This document shows, piece after piece, positions 1-11,748 of a stretch of DNA of 64,000 nt (positions within the stretch are counted from its first letter, which is position 1; every line of letters starts with the position of its first letter). The notes beneath the pieces are model-generated. The model had not been told where the DNA came from. It searched no databases and was given only the letters and a program-made list of their open reading frames with translations. Source of the DNA: Bacteroidota bacterium (GTDB lineage Bacteria > Bacteroidota > Bacteroidia > Bacteroidales > FEN-979); NCBI GenBank assembly GCA_026391775.1, contig JAPLDK010000033.1, forward strand, positions 19,803 to 83,802, written 5' to 3'. A program made the translations under genes and the position numbers.

Positions 1-1554
1 GTTTTACTTTTTGTTTCATTCAGCATCATTTTCCGTTCGGTAAACGAACAATACCTGAATACCGTGATCCGCCAGAATGGCAATAACATCGGTTCCATTG
101 TCGGCGGGTCACTTTATCATTCCATGCTCGAGAATGACAAAAGCACCCTGCAGAACACCTTGGATATAATAAATACCATGCCGGGCATCGATGAGGTCAA
201 TATGTACGACAGCAAGGACAACCTGGTGTATACATCCATTCCTTCCGATACAAACAATTATCACAGCAACCCCAATTGCATCAGCTGCCACAACAATCTT
301 AAAACCATGTTTCCCGGGAAAGGGAAACATTACAAGATCATCGATGCCGACAACTATTGCAGGATGACCTACAAGGATAATAAAAGCCGGCACCTGCTGA
401 TCAAATTGCCGATTCTTAACGAGAAATCCTGTTACGAGAGTTCCTGTCACGCACACCCGGCCAGGGACGAGGTACTTGGTTCCCTTATCATAAAAATCCC
501 CCTTGCCGACCTTGACGCAGCCATACAGAAATCATCGACCGAATTTTTCCTGCTGGCCATCCTTACTACCTTGATCCTGGTTGGGGTTCTGATAATATTT
601 ACCCGGCAAAGAATTAAAAAACCCTTAAATGCTTTGGTAAAAGCCAGCACCGCCGTTGCTCAAGGCGATACCAGCACACGGCTCGAGATCAAGCCCAACC
701 AGCTCGAAGACATGAAGATGGTTTCCCAGGCTTTCAACGAAATGCTTGATAACCTGCAGGCCGCCACAAACGAACTGGAAAACTGGTCCCAGCAGCTGGA
801 ATATAAAGTAAGGAAGAAATCGGAAGAATTAAGCGCCGCCCAGAATGAGATGATCCATATCGAACGGCTTGCTTCCTTGGGGAAATTGTCATCCTCGGTG
901 GCTCATGAAATCAACAACCCCTTATCGGGGATCCTCATCTATGCAAAGCTTATTTATAAACAACTCAGCAACCCCGAATTATATGCAAGCAAGCGGGAGT
1001 CCATGCTGAAACATTTAAAACTGATCGAGAACGAAGCGAAGCGCTGCGGTGATATTGTAAAAGGCCTTCTTGAGTTTTCGAAAAAAGACCAGGAGGATTT
1101 CGAACCCAGGCATTTACATGAGATCCTGCTGGAAACCTATGAACTGATGACCCATCCCATTAAAATTGCAAATATTCATTTTTATACCGATTTCCTTGCA
1201 ACCTCCGACCTGATCTATTGCAGCCCAAACCAGATCAAGCAGGCCTGTATAGCCATACTGGTAAATTCAAGCGAGGCAGTGCATGAGAACGGGGAAATAA
1301 TCATCCGGACACTTAATCCAAATGAAGAAACCCTGAGATTCGAGATCATTGACAATGGCATCGGGATCTCTGCGGAAGACATCCCCCATATTTTCGAACC
1401 TTTCTTCTCGACCAAGCAAAAAGCCAGCGGGATCGGCCTCGGGCTGGCGATTGTCCACGGAATCGTACAAAGCCATAACGGCAAAATACAGGTGAAATCC
1501 GAGCCGGGAAACGGAACTGCCTTTTCAATAACATTACCCCTGATCAGAAATTAA
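1..1554 (+). CDS. Membrane sensor histidine kinase with periplasmic cytochrome-like motifs, HAMP, HisKA and HATPase_c; 5'-truncated by window edge
   Basis: The frame is open from base 1 (VLLFVSFSIIFRSVNEQYLNTVIRQNG...), so the GTG at 64 is probably not the true start. Sensor region has NCISCH and CYESSCH; kinase has SSVAHEINNPLSGIL and G-box GIGLGLAIVHGIVQSHNG. Confidence 0.9.
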   Translation, partial: VLLFVSFSIIFRSVNEQYLNTVIRQNGNNIGSIVGGSLYHSMLENDKSTLQNTLDIINTMPGIDEVNMYDSKDNLVYTSIPSDTNNYHSNPNCISCHNNLKTMFPGKGKHYKIIDADNYCRMTYKDNKSRHLLIKLPILNEKSCYESSCHAHPARDEVLGSLIIKIPLADLDAAIQKSSTEFFLLAILTTLILVGVLIIFTRQRIKKPLNALVKASTAVAQGDTSTRLEIKPNQLEDMKMVSQAFNEMLDNLQAATNELENWSQQLEYKVRKKSEELSAAQNEMIHIERLASLGKLSSSVAHEINNPLSGILIYAKLIYKQLSNPELYASKRESMLKHLKLIENEAKRCGDIVKGLLEFSKKDQEDFEPRHLHEILLETYELMTHPIKIANIHFYTDFLATSDLIYCSPNQIKQACIAILVNSSEAVHENGEIIIRTLNPNEETLRFEIIDNGIGISAEDIPHIFEPFFSTKQKASGIGLGLAIVHGIVQSHNGKIQVKSEPGNGTAFSITLPLIRN

Positions 1555-1566
1555 GATAAAGAAATA

Positions 1567-2904
1567 ATGGCCAGAAAAATTTCAATTTTAGTCGTTGATG
1601 ATGAAGAATCGGTAAGAGATTCATTAAGCAACTGGTTTATTGAAGACGGCTACCGGGTGGAGTGTGCCGAAAATGCGAGGAAAGCTCTGCTTCTCATCGA
1701 ATCCTCCTATTTTGACATCATCCTTGCAGATATCAAGATGCCCGGCATGGACGGGCTGGAGATGCTGAGGCGGATCAAATCACTGAGAAACGATGCCATC
1801 GTGATCGTGATGACAGCCTTCGCTTCGGTCAATACGGCAGTCATGGCCCTGAAGGACGGGGCTTTTGATTATGTTACAAAACCATTTGATCCCGATGACC
1901 TTTCCCATCTGATACGGAATGCTTCAAAACAGATCCTCCTGGCCCAGGAGAACGAAACCCTTAGAAACAAAGTTGTTTCCCTGGAAAGTGTCGAAGACCT
2001 GATCGGGAACAGCGAGGCCATGAAAAAGGTTCTCAAGCAGGTAGAGAGTGTTGCACAGTCAAATTCTTCCGTCATTATCACAGGTGAAAGTGGTACCGGG
2101 AAAGAATTGATAGCCAGGGCGATTCATGCGAATTCCTCCCGGAAATACTATCCCCTGGTGAGCGTGCATTGCGGCGCCCTTACCGAAAGCCTGCTCGAAA
2201 GCGAGTTGTTCGGCCATGAGAAAGGAGCATTCACCGGTGCGATGTATAACCGGAAAGGCAGGTTTGAGATGGCCGACAGCGGTACCATCTTCCTGGATGA
2301 GATTGCCACCATTTCCCCCAAGATGCAGATCGAACTCCTGAGGGTCCTCGAAACAAAATCCTTCGTGAGGGTTGGCGGGAACAAAGAAACTTCTTCAGAC
2401 TTCCGGGTCATTTGCGCAACCAACCGGGACCTGAAGAGCATGGTCGAACAGGGTTCCTTCAGGGAGGATCTCTATTACCGCCTGAATGTTGTGAACATTA
2501 ACGTGCCTCCCCTGCGCGAAAGGGTTGAGGACATCCCCCTTCTGGTCGATTACTTCATAAAAAAATACTGCACTACGATGAACAAGCCGCCCATCAATAT
2601 AGATGACGCGGCAATGCAAAGGATGGAGGAATATCCCTTTCCCGGGAATATACGTGAGCTTGAAAACATGATCGAAAGGGCTATCGTAATCGGAAACGGG
2701 AAGAAAATCACCTTAAAGGACCTGCCCCTGGGTAAGGATATGATCGATAATTCAATAGAAAGCCTGGATGATTTCGAAAAAACCTTCATCCTCCAAATCC
2801 TTAATAAATACAGCTGGAATATCACACGCACGGCCAAGGCATTGAAAGTCGACAGGGTGACGCTTTACAACAAGATCAAAAAATATGATCTGAAGCCTGA
2901 TTAA
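1567..2904 (+). CDS. Sigma54-dependent NtrC-family response regulator
   Basis: Receiver domain (VVDDEESVRDSL, LADIKMPGMDG), AAA+ domain (GESGTGKELIARAIH, ELFGHEKGAFTGA), Fis-type HTH at the C-terminus (WNITRTAKALKVDRVTLYNKIKKY). Lies 12 nt after the kinase gene. Confidence 0.95.
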   Translation: MARKISILVVDDEESVRDSLSNWFIEDGYRVECAENARKALLLIESSYFDIILADIKMPGMDGLEMLRRIKSLRNDAIVIVMTAFASVNTAVMALKDGAFDYVTKPFDPDDLSHLIRNASKQILLAQENETLRNKVVSLESVEDLIGNSEAMKKVLKQVESVAQSNSSVIITGESGTGKELIARAIHANSSRKYYPLVSVHCGALTESLLESELFGHEKGAFTGAMYNRKGRFEMADSGTIFLDEIATISPKMQIELLRVLETKSFVRVGGNKETSSDFRVICATNRDLKSMVEQGSFREDLYYRLNVVNINVPPLRERVEDIPLLVDYFIKKYCTTMNKPPINIDDAAMQRMEEYPFPGNIRELENMIERAIVIGNGKKITLKDLPLGKDMIDNSIESLDDFEKTFILQILNKYSWNITRTAKALKVDRVTLYNKIKKYDLKPD

Positions 2905-2972
2905 TGAGAAGTCCGTTTTGGTCAATACCCTGATTACCCTTAACTGAAGTATTTTTAATTCATGTTTTCCGG

Positions 2973-3527
2973 ATGGCTCAACAAAATATCACATTGATCT
3001 CTTACGGGTATTTCGGGAAACAATTTCTTGAGAAGATCGCAGAGGCAGTAAAACAGGAATATAAATTTCCTGTGAATTTCAAAGAATCCCATTTGGACCT
3101 AAGTGAATTTTTCGACCCGGGAAGAAGGCAGTATAACGGGAATAAATTATTGCATGCGGTTGAGGCCATATCCAGGCCGGAGGCATTGAAAACCGTGGGA
3201 TTATTCAGCGTTGATCTTTTTATCCCTATCCTGACTTATATTTTCGGGCAGGCTCTTTTGAACGGACGTACCGGAATTGTCTCACTCTACCGCTTAAGTA
3301 ATGAACGTTACGGGATAGAAGCCGATGACAAACTGCTCCTGGAAAGGTTTACCAAGGAAGTTATTCACGAATTGGGCCATACCTTCGGATTGATCCATTG
3401 TATGGCTCCAAGCTGCGTTATGAGGTCCAGTACTTATGTTGAAGACATCGATCAGAAAAACCAGAATCTCTGCCACCATTGCCGGGAACAACTATCCACG
3501 GTAATACCTGATCAGATTATTGGTTGA
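2973..3527 (+). CDS. amzA: Archaemetzincin-like metalloprotease (peptidase M54)
   Basis: [39 protein letters not shown] matches the archaemetzincin signature HExxHxxGxxHCx4CxM...CxxC. Confidence 0.9.
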   Translation: MAQQNITLISYGYFGKQFLEKIAEAVKQEYKFPVNFKESHLDLSEFFDPGRRQYNGNKLLHAVEAISRPEALKTVGLFSVDLFIPILTYIFGQALLNGRTGIVSLYRLSNERYGIEADDKLLLERFTKEVIHELGHTFGLIHCMAPSCVMRSSTYVEDIDQKNQNLCHHCREQLSTVIPDQIIG

Positions 3528-5843
3528 ACTGTCATGATCGGGCTGCTTCCGCCTGTTCTGCAATTCGGGGATGATCTTCATGGCCAGGATTTTTCCCAGT
3601 TCCACTCCCATTTGGTCGAAGGGATTGATCCCCCATATTACGCCCTGGGTATAAACGGCATGTTCATACATCGCAACCAGCTTGCCCAGTATCCCGGGCG
3701 TGAGCTTATCCATGAAGAATGTTGAAGACGGCCGGTTTCCTTCGAAAACCTTATGGGGCACAAGATGATCGGGAACACCTTCTTTTTTTACTTCGTCTGC
3801 GGATTTTCCGAATGCGAGGGCCTCACCCTGCGCGATCATATTTGCCATCAGGTAGTCCTGATGAAGCGGAAGCGGGTTTAATGAAGTTCTGAATCCCAGG
3901 AAATCACAGGGAATAATGGAAGTTCCCTGGTGGATCAGCTGATAAAACGAATGTTGTCCGTTAGTTCCCGGTTCCCCCCAGTAAACCGCTCCGGTCTGGT
4001 AATTGGTTTTCGTCCCGTCCAGGGTGACATGTTTCCCGTTGCTTTCCATCGTCAGCTGCTGCAGATAGGCCGGGAAGCGGCTTAGATAGTTATCATAGGG
4101 TAAAACAGCCTGGGTCATTGCCCCGAAGAAATCAACATACCACACACCAAGCAGTCCCATGATCACCGGGATGTTCTTGTCAAACGGCACAGTCCGGAAG
4201 TGTTCGTCCATCTGGTGAAAGCCATCCAGCATCAGATAAAAATTATCAGGACCAATGGCAATCATGGTTGATAAGCCGATAGCGGAATCCAAGGAATACC
4301 TTCCGCCCACCCAGTCCCAGAAACCAAACATGTTACGGGTGTCAATCCCGAATGCGCTTACTTCTTTTTCGTTGGTAGAGACAGCCACAAAGTGGCGTGC
4401 AACAGCCTGTTCATTAACAAGTTTATCCAACAGCCATTTTCTTGCTGTACGGGCATTGGTCATTGTTTCCAGGGTAGTAAAGGTCTTTGAGGAGACAATG
4501 AACAGGGTTTCTTCAGGCAGCAAATCCCTGACGGCCTCTGCGAAATCATTTCCATCGATGTTGGATACAAAACGGAAAGTAATATCCCTCTGAGCATAAA
4601 ACTTCAATGCCTCGTAAGCCATCACCGGCCCAAGATCCGATCCTCCGATGCCAATATTCACTATATTCCTGATGATTTTACCGTTATGACCTTTCCATTC
4701 ACCATACCGTATGGCAGTTGCAAATTCAGCCATCTTTTCAAGGACTTCATGCACATCAGGAACCACATTATGGCCATCAACCATGATAATCGCTCCCTTT
4801 GGCGCCCTTAAGGCAGTATGCAGCACCGCTCTGTTTTCGGTGATATTGATTTTTTTTCCTGAAAACATGGCTTCGATTTTCTCGCTTAAACCTCTTTCCC
4901 CGGCCAGCTGTAAAAGCAGGTTCAGGGTTTTGGCTGTAATGCGGTGTTTTGAAAAGTCAAAATATATCCCCAGCTCCTCTAAACTAAACCGTTCTGCACG
5001 GTTTGAATCCTCGCTGAACATGGATCTCAGGGATATGTTTTTTATCTCCTGAAAGTGCTTCTCCAGTAACTTCCAGGCGGGTGATTCAGTTAATTGGTTT
5101 TTCATTTTTAGTATACATTTTAATTTGAATGCCGATTTCTGATCAAGCAGCCAGACCAGTTCCCCGTTTTCGGGCCTTACAAGGGCTGCAGGCAGATGAT
5201 CCCAACCACTTAGCTGGTTTATAATCCGGGCAACCTTTGAGGCCTTGGCTTCTCCGCTTGCAAGAATTACAACTGTTTTTGCATTGTTGATGATTTTCCC
5301 GCATGCAGTGATCCGTTTCTGCTTCGTTTCCGGATGTTCCGTGACTTCAAAAAATTTATCACTGTGGAAGAGATCGATGTTAGCTGGAAAAATGGAAGCA
5401 GTATGACCGTCTTCGCCAAGCCCAAGCATCAGGAGATCAGCCCGGGGAATCCCATTATATTGATTCACATGCCTGGCGAATAGTTCAGAGTACTTTACGG
5501 CTTCTGCGGCAGGGTCTTGTTCTCCATGGATCCTGAATATATTGGCTGAAGGGATAGGAACATGCTCCAGCAGGTTCTCGCTGGCCATCCTGAAGTTGCT
5601 GTCCTCCGATTCAGGCCCGACACAACGTTCATCTCCCCAGAAAACCTTAACTTTATTCCAGTCAATACTGTCTCTGCAGCATAAAACAATTTCCCTGAAA
5701 ATTTTTTTTGGCGTGGTTCCTCCTGATAATACCCATGAGAATTTTTGGTCACGGGGTGTTTCCCTGACGCAAAGTTCAAGAATTGAAGCAAAATATTGCG
5801 CTAATTCATCAAGAGTTTCAACTATTTTTATTGTAGTCCCCAT
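3492..5843 (-). CDS. Fused 6-phosphogluconolactonase / glucose-6-phosphate isomerase
   Basis: Single 783-aa ORF. N-terminal half is 6PGL-like ([36 protein letters not shown]). From about residue 245 it is PGI ([53 protein letters not shown]). Confidence 0.9.
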   Translation of the reverse strand: MGTTIKIVETLDELAQYFASILELCVRETPRDQKFSWVLSGGTTPKKIFREIVLCCRDSIDWNKVKVFWGDERCVGPESEDSNFRMASENLLEHVPIPSANIFRIHGEQDPAAEAVKYSELFARHVNQYNGIPRADLLMLGLGEDGHTASIFPANIDLFHSDKFFEVTEHPETKQKRITACGKIINNAKTVVILASGEAKASKVARIINQLSGWDHLPAALVRPENGELVWLLDQKSAFKLKCILKMKNQLTESPAWKLLEKHFQEIKNISLRSMFSEDSNRAERFSLEELGIYFDFSKHRITAKTLNLLLQLAGERGLSEKIEAMFSGKKINITENRAVLHTALRAPKGAIIMVDGHNVVPDVHEVLEKMAEFATAIRYGEWKGHNGKIIRNIVNIGIGGSDLGPVMAYEALKFYAQRDITFRFVSNIDGNDFAEAVRDLLPEETLFIVSSKTFTTLETMTNARTARKWLLDKLVNEQAVARHFVAVSTNEKEVSAFGIDTRNMFGFWDWVGGRYSLDSAIGLSTMIAIGPDNFYLMLDGFHQMDEHFRTVPFDKNIPVIMGLLGVWYVDFFGAMTQAVLPYDNYLSRFPAYLQQLTMESNGKHVTLDGTKTNYQTGAVYWGEPGTNGQHSFYQLIHQGTSIIPCDFLGFRTSLNPLPLHQDYLMANMIAQGEALAFGKSADEVKKEGVPDHLVPHKVFEGNRPSSTFFMDKLTPGILGKLVAMYEHAVYTQGVIWGINPFDQMGVELGKILAMKIIPELQNRRKQPDHDSSTNNLIRYYRG

Positions 5844-5845
5844 TC

Positions 5846-7366
5846 TTATAATTCGCAGTAAATACCGTCATCAGCCAGGTTTTTACAAGGGTACCGCCAG
5901 GTCATCTCCTTACCTTCAATCAGATCGTCGGCTTGTTCAGGTCCCCAGGTTCCTGCCGGATACCCATACAGAGGAACTTCATGCTCGTTTTTCCATGCTT
6001 CAATTACAGGGGCAAGAAATTTCCATGCTTCGAGCAACTCTTCGGTCCTTGCAAACAAGGTAGCATCCCCGTTTATCGAATCAAAGATCAGCCTTTCATA
6101 AGCCGACGGGATTCTTTGATTTGAAAGATCTTTGTAGTGAAAATCCATATTAACATTCTGGACCTCAAAGCCGGCGCCAGGCGTTTTCATCCCGAATTTC
6201 AAAAGGATTCCTTCATCAGGCTGGATTCTAATAACCAGCTGATTCCAAGCCTGACGGTACCCGTGGCCCGAGAACAGAAAATGCGGGGTTGGTTTGAAAT
6301 GGATTACAACCTCGGTTACGCGGGTTGGCATCCGTTTGCCGGTGCGGATATAAAACGGAACTCCACCCCAGCGCCAGTTGTCAATATAAAACTTTAATGC
6401 CGCAAAAGTCTCTGTGAGGGAGTCCGGGTCAACACCTTCTTCCTCCCGGTAGCCTTTTATGGCTTTGCCCTTAACCGTCGAGGATACGTATTGCCCTCGA
6501 ATGGCGGAATTTCTCACATCTTCTCTTCGTATAGGCCTTAATGACTGTAAAACTTTTAATATTTCATTTCGTATGGCGGAAGGGTCCAGGGACGACGGCG
6601 GCTCCATGGCTGTGAGGGCGGCCACCTGCAACAAATGATTCTGAACCATATCACGCAGTGAACCTGAGCTGTCGAAGTACCCGCCCCGCTTCTCAACCCC
6701 TATGCTTTCCGCAGAAGTAATTTCAACATGATGTATATAATTCCTGTTCCACAAGGGTTCGAACATTCCGTTTGAAAATCTTGTGACCAGAAGATTCTGA
6801 ACAGTTTCTTTGCCTAAGTAGTGGTCGATCCTGAACAACTGGCCCTCATCCCAGTCATTCAGCAACAGGTTTTTAAGTTTTATGGCAGATTCAAGATCAT
6901 AGCCAAATGGTTTTTCGATGATCAGCCGTTTCCAGCCATCGTCCTGCTGATGAAGGCCCACAGCCGCAAGATGTCGGGGGATTATGCCATACAAACTGGG
7001 AGGGGTTGACATATAAAAAACGGTATTTCCCCCTATCTGGAATTGGCTCCGCAACGTATCAAGCTCCTGCTTTAGTGTAAAATATGCTGAAACGTTATCG
7101 AACTGAATGGCCGTATAATGAAGTTTTGCTGTGAATTCGTCAATTCCTGAAGCATCATCAATTTCCTTAAATTCATTGATGGCCGATTTCATTCCTTCCC
7201 TGAAATCCTCAGTTGTGATCATAGAACGGGAAACACCAAGAAGGATGAACCTTTCCGGCAATAATTTCTGGATATAGAGTGAGTATAAAGCGGGGATCAG
7301 CTTTCTTTTAGTTAAATCGCCGGAAGCTCCGAAGATGACATAGATAAGGCTATCGGTACTACTCAT
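5846..7366 (-). CDS. zwf: Glucose-6-phosphate 1-dehydrogenase
   Basis: [21 protein letters not shown] and active-site [20 protein letters not shown]. Confidence 0.97.
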   Translation of the reverse strand: MSSTDSLIYVIFGASGDLTKRKLIPALYSLYIQKLLPERFILLGVSRSMITTEDFREGMKSAINEFKEIDDASGIDEFTAKLHYTAIQFDNVSAYFTLKQELDTLRSQFQIGGNTVFYMSTPPSLYGIIPRHLAAVGLHQQDDGWKRLIIEKPFGYDLESAIKLKNLLLNDWDEGQLFRIDHYLGKETVQNLLVTRFSNGMFEPLWNRNYIHHVEITSAESIGVEKRGGYFDSSGSLRDMVQNHLLQVAALTAMEPPSSLDPSAIRNEILKVLQSLRPIRREDVRNSAIRGQYVSSTVKGKAIKGYREEEGVDPDSLTETFAALKFYIDNWRWGGVPFYIRTGKRMPTRVTEVVIHFKPTPHFLFSGHGYRQAWNQLVIRIQPDEGILLKFGMKTPGAGFEVQNVNMDFHYKDLSNQRIPSAYERLIFDSINGDATLFARTEELLEAWKFLAPVIEAWKNEHEVPLYGYPAGTWGPEQADDLIEGKEMTWRYPCKNLADDGIYCEL

Positions 7367-7370
7367 TTTG

Positions 7371-8273
7371 TTACTCTTTTATTTTGACGGCATGGCCACC
7401 GAACTGGTTCCGGAGCGCTGCAAGCATCTTCATGGCAAAGGATTCCTTCTGCCGCGACTGGAAGCGGTTATACAGGGAAGCTGTGATTACATGGGCAGGT
7501 ACGTCAAAATCAATAGCCGTTTGCACAGTCCAGCGTCCTTCCCCGCTATCCTGAACAAAATCTTCCAGGTAATCCAGTTTGGGATCTGCCTTAAGGGCAT
7601 CCACAGCCAGTTCCAGCAGCCATGACCGAACAACGCTTCCATATTGCCAGGCATCGGCGATTTTTGGCAAATCCAGGTCAAATGGAGTTTTTTCAAGGAT
7701 CTCAAACCCCTCGGCAAATGACTGCATCATTCCATATTCAATCCCGTTATGGACCATCTTCACCAGGTGGCCGGTGCCGGATATCCCGCAATAAACATAT
7801 CCATGTTCGGGAGCCAGGGATTTGAACAAGGGTTCAGCATATTTCGCTGCTTCCCTGTTTCCCCCGTACATCAGGCAGTATCCGTTTTTCAGCCCCCAAA
7901 CTCCGCCGCTTGTGCCGCAATCAATGTAATGGACGCCATGTAAAGCCGCTCTTCCGGCGCGGGCCTGTGTATCCCTCCAGTAAGAGTTTCCCCCGTCGAT
8001 AATGATATCCTCTTTGTTTAATAAGGTCAGAAGCAGATCAAGGTTATCGTCCACAGGTTTACCGGCAGGGACCATCATCCAGACGATTTTACGCCCGGGA
8101 AGTTTTTCGGTCAGGTCTTTTACAGAGGTGGCACCGATGGCACCCTTTTTGGAAATTTCATCAACGGTTGCGAGCGTCCTGTTCCATACCACTATTTCAT
8201 GATGATCGTTTAATAAGCGCCGGACCATATTAAAGCCCATCTTTCCTAGTCCGATAAACCCGATTCTCATCAT
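7371..8273 (-). CDS. gnd: 6-phosphogluconate dehydrogenase, short (~300 aa, NAD-type) form
   Basis: GFIGLGKMGFNMVRRLL nucleotide-binding motif, IIDGGNSYWRDT, GTSGGVWGL, MVHNGIEYGMMQ. Adjacent to zwf in the same orientation. Confidence 0.95.
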   Translation of the reverse strand: MMRIGFIGLGKMGFNMVRRLLNDHHEIVVWNRTLATVDEISKKGAIGATSVKDLTEKLPGRKIVWMMVPAGKPVDDNLDLLLTLLNKEDIIIDGGNSYWRDTQARAGRAALHGVHYIDCGTSGGVWGLKNGYCLMYGGNREAAKYAEPLFKSLAPEHGYVYCGISGTGHLVKMVHNGIEYGMMQSFAEGFEILEKTPFDLDLPKIADAWQYGSVVRSWLLELAVDALKADPKLDYLEDFVQDSGEGRWTVQTAIDFDVPAHVITASLYNRFQSRQKESFAMKMLAALRNQFGGHAVKIKE

Positions 8274-8340
8274 TGGTTTTTTGATTTTAAAATGTTAATA
8301 TCATAAAGACAATCTTCAAATCTACAAAATATTGGTCATT

Positions 8341-8371
8341 AAAAAGCCCCGCGAAAATCACGAGGCTTTTT
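8341..8371 (-). terminator. Rho-independent terminator-like hairpin between arsenic operon and gnd
   Basis: AAAAAGCCCCGCGAAAATCACGAGGCTTTTTTT: GC stem with one internal mismatch, flanked by A and T runs (potentially bidirectional). Confidence 0.7.
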
Positions 8372-8519
8372 TTAACATTCTCTACGTGTTGGCTTGGCTT
8401 GTAGCCTTTGTGGCTTCAGAAGTCACAGTTTACGAAGAATAAGCTAAAAGTCAATTGTATGAGTCCTCGGTGCCCAATATCCTGCATCCTGTATCCTCTA
8501 TCCCGTACCCTACAGGAAA

Positions 8520-9566
8520 TTACACCGAAACTTTAAAATACTTCACTTTGAATCTTAACGCCACATTCACCAGGGCGATCAGCACCGGCACCTCCACCAA
8601 AGGACCGATGACAGCTGCAAAGGCTTCACCTGAATTTATCCCGAAAACAGCAATGGCAACGGCAATAGCCAGCTCGAAATTGTTGCTTGCCGCTGTAAAC
8701 GAAAGTGTCGCTGACTGTTCGTATGTTGCTCCAACCCTTTTACCCATCCAGAACGATACCAGGAACATGATCACAAAGTAAATGCATAAAGGAATAGCAA
8801 TGAGAATGACATCCAGGGGGATCCTGATAATGTATTCCCCTTTGAGCGAAAACATCACGAGTATGGTGAAAAGCAAGGCTAAGAGGGTAAGCGGACTGAT
8901 TTTCGGAATAAATTTCGTATGATACCACTCCTTGCTTTTTATCCTTATAAGGATGAATCTCGTGAGAAATCCCGCCAGGAAAGGTATCCCAAGATATATG
9001 AAAACACTTTTGGCAATTTGTAATATAGTGATATTCTCAACGATGCTGTTCGTAGGAAGCCCGAACCATGCAGGGAAAACAGCAATGAAAAGCCAGGCAT
9101 ATAATGAAAAAAACAAGACCTGGAAGATGGAATTGAAAGCCACAAGCCCGGCACAATATTCGGTATCGCCTTTAGCCAGTTCGTTCCATACGATTACCAT
9201 GGCAATGCATCGGGCAAGGCCGATCAGGATCAGCCCGTACATATAGTCTATGTTAAATTGCAGGAAAATAATGGCCAGGAGAAACATAAGCACCGGCCCT
9301 ATCAGCCAGTTCTGGACTAATGACAACCCTAATACCCTGGTGTTTTTAAACACATCGCCCAACTCCTCATATTTAACTTTGGCCAGGGGAGGATACATCA
9401 TCACGATGAGTCCGATGGCAATAGGGATATTGGTCGTTCCCGACGACATGGAGTTCCAGAAGCCGGCAATACCTGGATAAAGCCATCCCCAAAAAACACC
9501 AATAGCCATAGCCAGAAAGATCCATAAGGTCAGATAACGGTCTAAAAATTTCAGTCTTGTTTTCAT
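8520..9566 (-). CDS. acr3: ACR3-family arsenite efflux permease
   Basis: Ten-TM protein with [63 protein letters not shown]; in ars cluster. Confidence 0.95.
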   Translation of the reverse strand: MKTRLKFLDRYLTLWIFLAMAIGVFWGWLYPGIAGFWNSMSSGTTNIPIAIGLIVMMYPPLAKVKYEELGDVFKNTRVLGLSLVQNWLIGPVLMFLLAIIFLQFNIDYMYGLILIGLARCIAMVIVWNELAKGDTEYCAGLVAFNSIFQVLFFSLYAWLFIAVFPAWFGLPTNSIVENITILQIAKSVFIYLGIPFLAGFLTRFILIRIKSKEWYHTKFIPKISPLTLLALLFTILVMFSLKGEYIIRIPLDVILIAIPLCIYFVIMFLVSFWMGKRVGATYEQSATLSFTAASNNFELAIAVAIAVFGINSGEAFAAVIGPLVEVPVLIALVNVALRFKVKYFKVSV

Positions 9567-9570
9567 ATTG

Positions 9571-9999
9571 TCAAATTTTCAGGTCATTATAAAACTGCAT
9601 AAATCTTGCCCTGATCTCATCCCTCACCCTGCGGTAAACCGCCATCACCTCATCCGCAGTCCCCACAGCATCTGCAGGATCGTCAAAGCCGATATGCAAA
9701 CGATGTCTAACATTCCCGATAAATACTGGGCAAATTTCTTTGGCCCCGTCACAAACCGTGATCACATAATCAAATGGCTCGGCAACAAAAAGATCGACAT
9801 TTTTAGGTTTGTTTTCAGAGATATCAATCCCCGCTTCTTTCATGGCTGCCACTGCATTGGGGTTGGGCCGTAATGCAGGTTTTGTTCCTGCTGAATATAC
9901 TTCAAGCCCGGGATCAAAGGATCTCAAAAATCCTTCCGCCATCTGGCTGCGGCAGGAGTTTCCGGTACAGAGGATCAGGATTTTCATAATTGAATTCAA
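9571..9999 (-). CDS. arsC: Arsenate reductase, low-molecular-weight PTPase (thioredoxin-coupled) type
   Basis: [18 protein letters not shown]-loop, [20 protein letters not shown]; start probably the internal Met ([12 protein letters not shown]). Confidence 0.93.
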   Translation of the reverse strand: MNSIMKILILCTGNSCRSQMAEGFLRSFDPGLEVYSAGTKPALRPNPNAVAAMKEAGIDISENKPKNVDLFVAEPFDYVITVCDGAKEICPVFIGNVRHRLHIGFDDPADAVGTADEVMAVYRRVRDEIRARFMQFYNDLKI

Positions 10000-10015
10000 G
10001 GTTATGAATAAAACA

Positions 10016-11734
10016 TTAATTCCGATTACTCCATTTGATCAGGGCAGCATGATTGTTTGACAACTGTTTTACTCTTTCAATCCATCTTAATTCGTGCATT
10101 GCTTTCTCCCTGAGAAATGGATTTTTTGTCTCAATCATTGAAAAACAGGCATTCACTACCCACCATTTATTATGAATTCCGGCACGTTGCAAGTCTTTCT
10201 GCAACCTTTCAGCTTCAAATACCGGTGTCGCTTCCGGCAGGGTCACAATAACAACCTCGGTTTCCTGAGGATTACGCAATCTCGGTAACAGATTCCGAAC
10301 GGCTTCAGAACTGTCACCCTGGGTTCGCTGTACTTCGCGATGGTAACTTTCCGTTGCATCAAGCAATAACAATGTATGTCCTGTGGGAGCAGTATCAATA
10401 ACGACAATCTCCTGGCCGGCTTTTTCCACAATCCGGGCAAATGCTTTAAAAACAGCTATCTCCTGGGTACATGGGGAGCGTAAATCTTCTTCAATGTATT
10501 CCATATCAGAGGCTGAAATTGCTCCTGCCATTTTAGACCGGACCTCATTTTTATACTCTTCCAATACTTCGGTTTCATCTATTTTGCTGACACTAATTCC
10601 AGAATCAATTGCGTCATCATAGTTTAAATGATTAGCAGGATCTGTTGTTGTTAAATGAACTTTCGAACCTCTTTTGGCTAAACCTATTGCTATTTTAGTA
10701 GCTAAGGTAGTTTTCCCAACACCTCCTTTACCCATAACAAATACAACCCTTTTACCTGTATGGTAAAGGTCATCAATGAGATCTTCTGCCGTCAATTCAT
10801 TAGTTAATAGTCTATAACCAGAATCCTTGTCAGTAAGCACATCCTCATACAGCATCCTTCGTATATTACCGATATTTGAAAGATTATATGAACGCATAGG
10901 CACTGTAAATAAAGGGTACTTTCTCAGAGAATCAGGAATTTGTAATAAAGCCTCCTGTTGATTTTCATGAAGTTGTTTTGAAACCATATCCGATTCATCC
11001 ACATCCTGGAGGATGGCGTTGATAACAAGAATCTGGTTTTTAATTCCCAATTCCCGGAGCTCAGAAGATGAACGTGCTGCCTCCAGGAGCGGAGATATCT
11101 CAGGCCTGCTGACCAATATCAAATTTGTTTCCTTCTCATTAGCTAAAGTCTGAACCGCTTGTTTATAAATTTCCTTTCTTTGCTCGAGCCCCGACAGCTG
11201 ACCTAAACAGGAAGCTCCATGTGTACTTTCACTTATAAATGTACTCCAGGCCGATGGCAATTGTAACATTCTTAATGCATGACCGGTTGGAGCTGTATCG
11301 AAAATAATATGGTCATATTGATCATGCTTTACGGGGTCGGTTATAAAGTCAGAAAATTCGTTGAAGGCTGCGATCTCAACGGTACATGAACCCGATAATT
11401 GCTCTTCCATGTTTTGAATGACACTTATTGGAAGTTTTCCGCGGAATGGGCCTACAACGCTTTCTTTATATACAGCGGCAGCCTCTTCCGGATCAAGATT
11501 AACAACAGTCAATCCGGGAACTTCCAGAATTTGCACACCTTCACCATTTAGTGGTTGGTTGAATACGTCTTGCAGGTTCGATGCAGGATCAGTGCTGATG
11601 AGTAATATCTTTTTCCCTGAATCGGCCAAACCAATTGCCGTTGAACAGGCAAGCGAAGTCTTGCCAACTCCACCTTTCCCGGTAAAGAACAAATATTTTG
11701 TTACTGCTGTTTCAGATACGTTAAATGGTTTCAT
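10016..11734 (-). CDS. arsA: Arsenite-transporting ATPase ArsA (two P-loop halves)
   Basis: FFTGKGGVGKTSLACSTA and FVMGKGGVGKTTLATKIA in tandem halves; FDTAPTGHALRML / IDTAPTGHTLLLLD. Confidence 0.95.
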   Translation of the reverse strand: MKPFNVSETAVTKYLFFTGKGGVGKTSLACSTAIGLADSGKKILLISTDPASNLQDVFNQPLNGEGVQILEVPGLTVVNLDPEEAAAVYKESVVGPFRGKLPISVIQNMEEQLSGSCTVEIAAFNEFSDFITDPVKHDQYDHIIFDTAPTGHALRMLQLPSAWSTFISESTHGASCLGQLSGLEQRKEIYKQAVQTLANEKETNLILVSRPEISPLLEAARSSSELRELGIKNQILVINAILQDVDESDMVSKQLHENQQEALLQIPDSLRKYPLFTVPMRSYNLSNIGNIRRMLYEDVLTDKDSGYRLLTNELTAEDLIDDLYHTGKRVVFVMGKGGVGKTTLATKIAIGLAKRGSKVHLTTTDPANHLNYDDAIDSGISVSKIDETEVLEEYKNEVRSKMAGAISASDMEYIEEDLRSPCTQEIAVFKAFARIVEKAGQEIVVIDTAPTGHTLLLLDATESYHREVQRTQGDSSEAVRNLLPRLRNPQETEVVIVTLPEATPVFEAERLQKDLQRAGIHNKWWVVNACFSMIETKNPFLREKAMHELRWIERVKQLSNNHAALIKWSNRN

Positions 11735-11748
11735 TTTCTTCCCGGATT

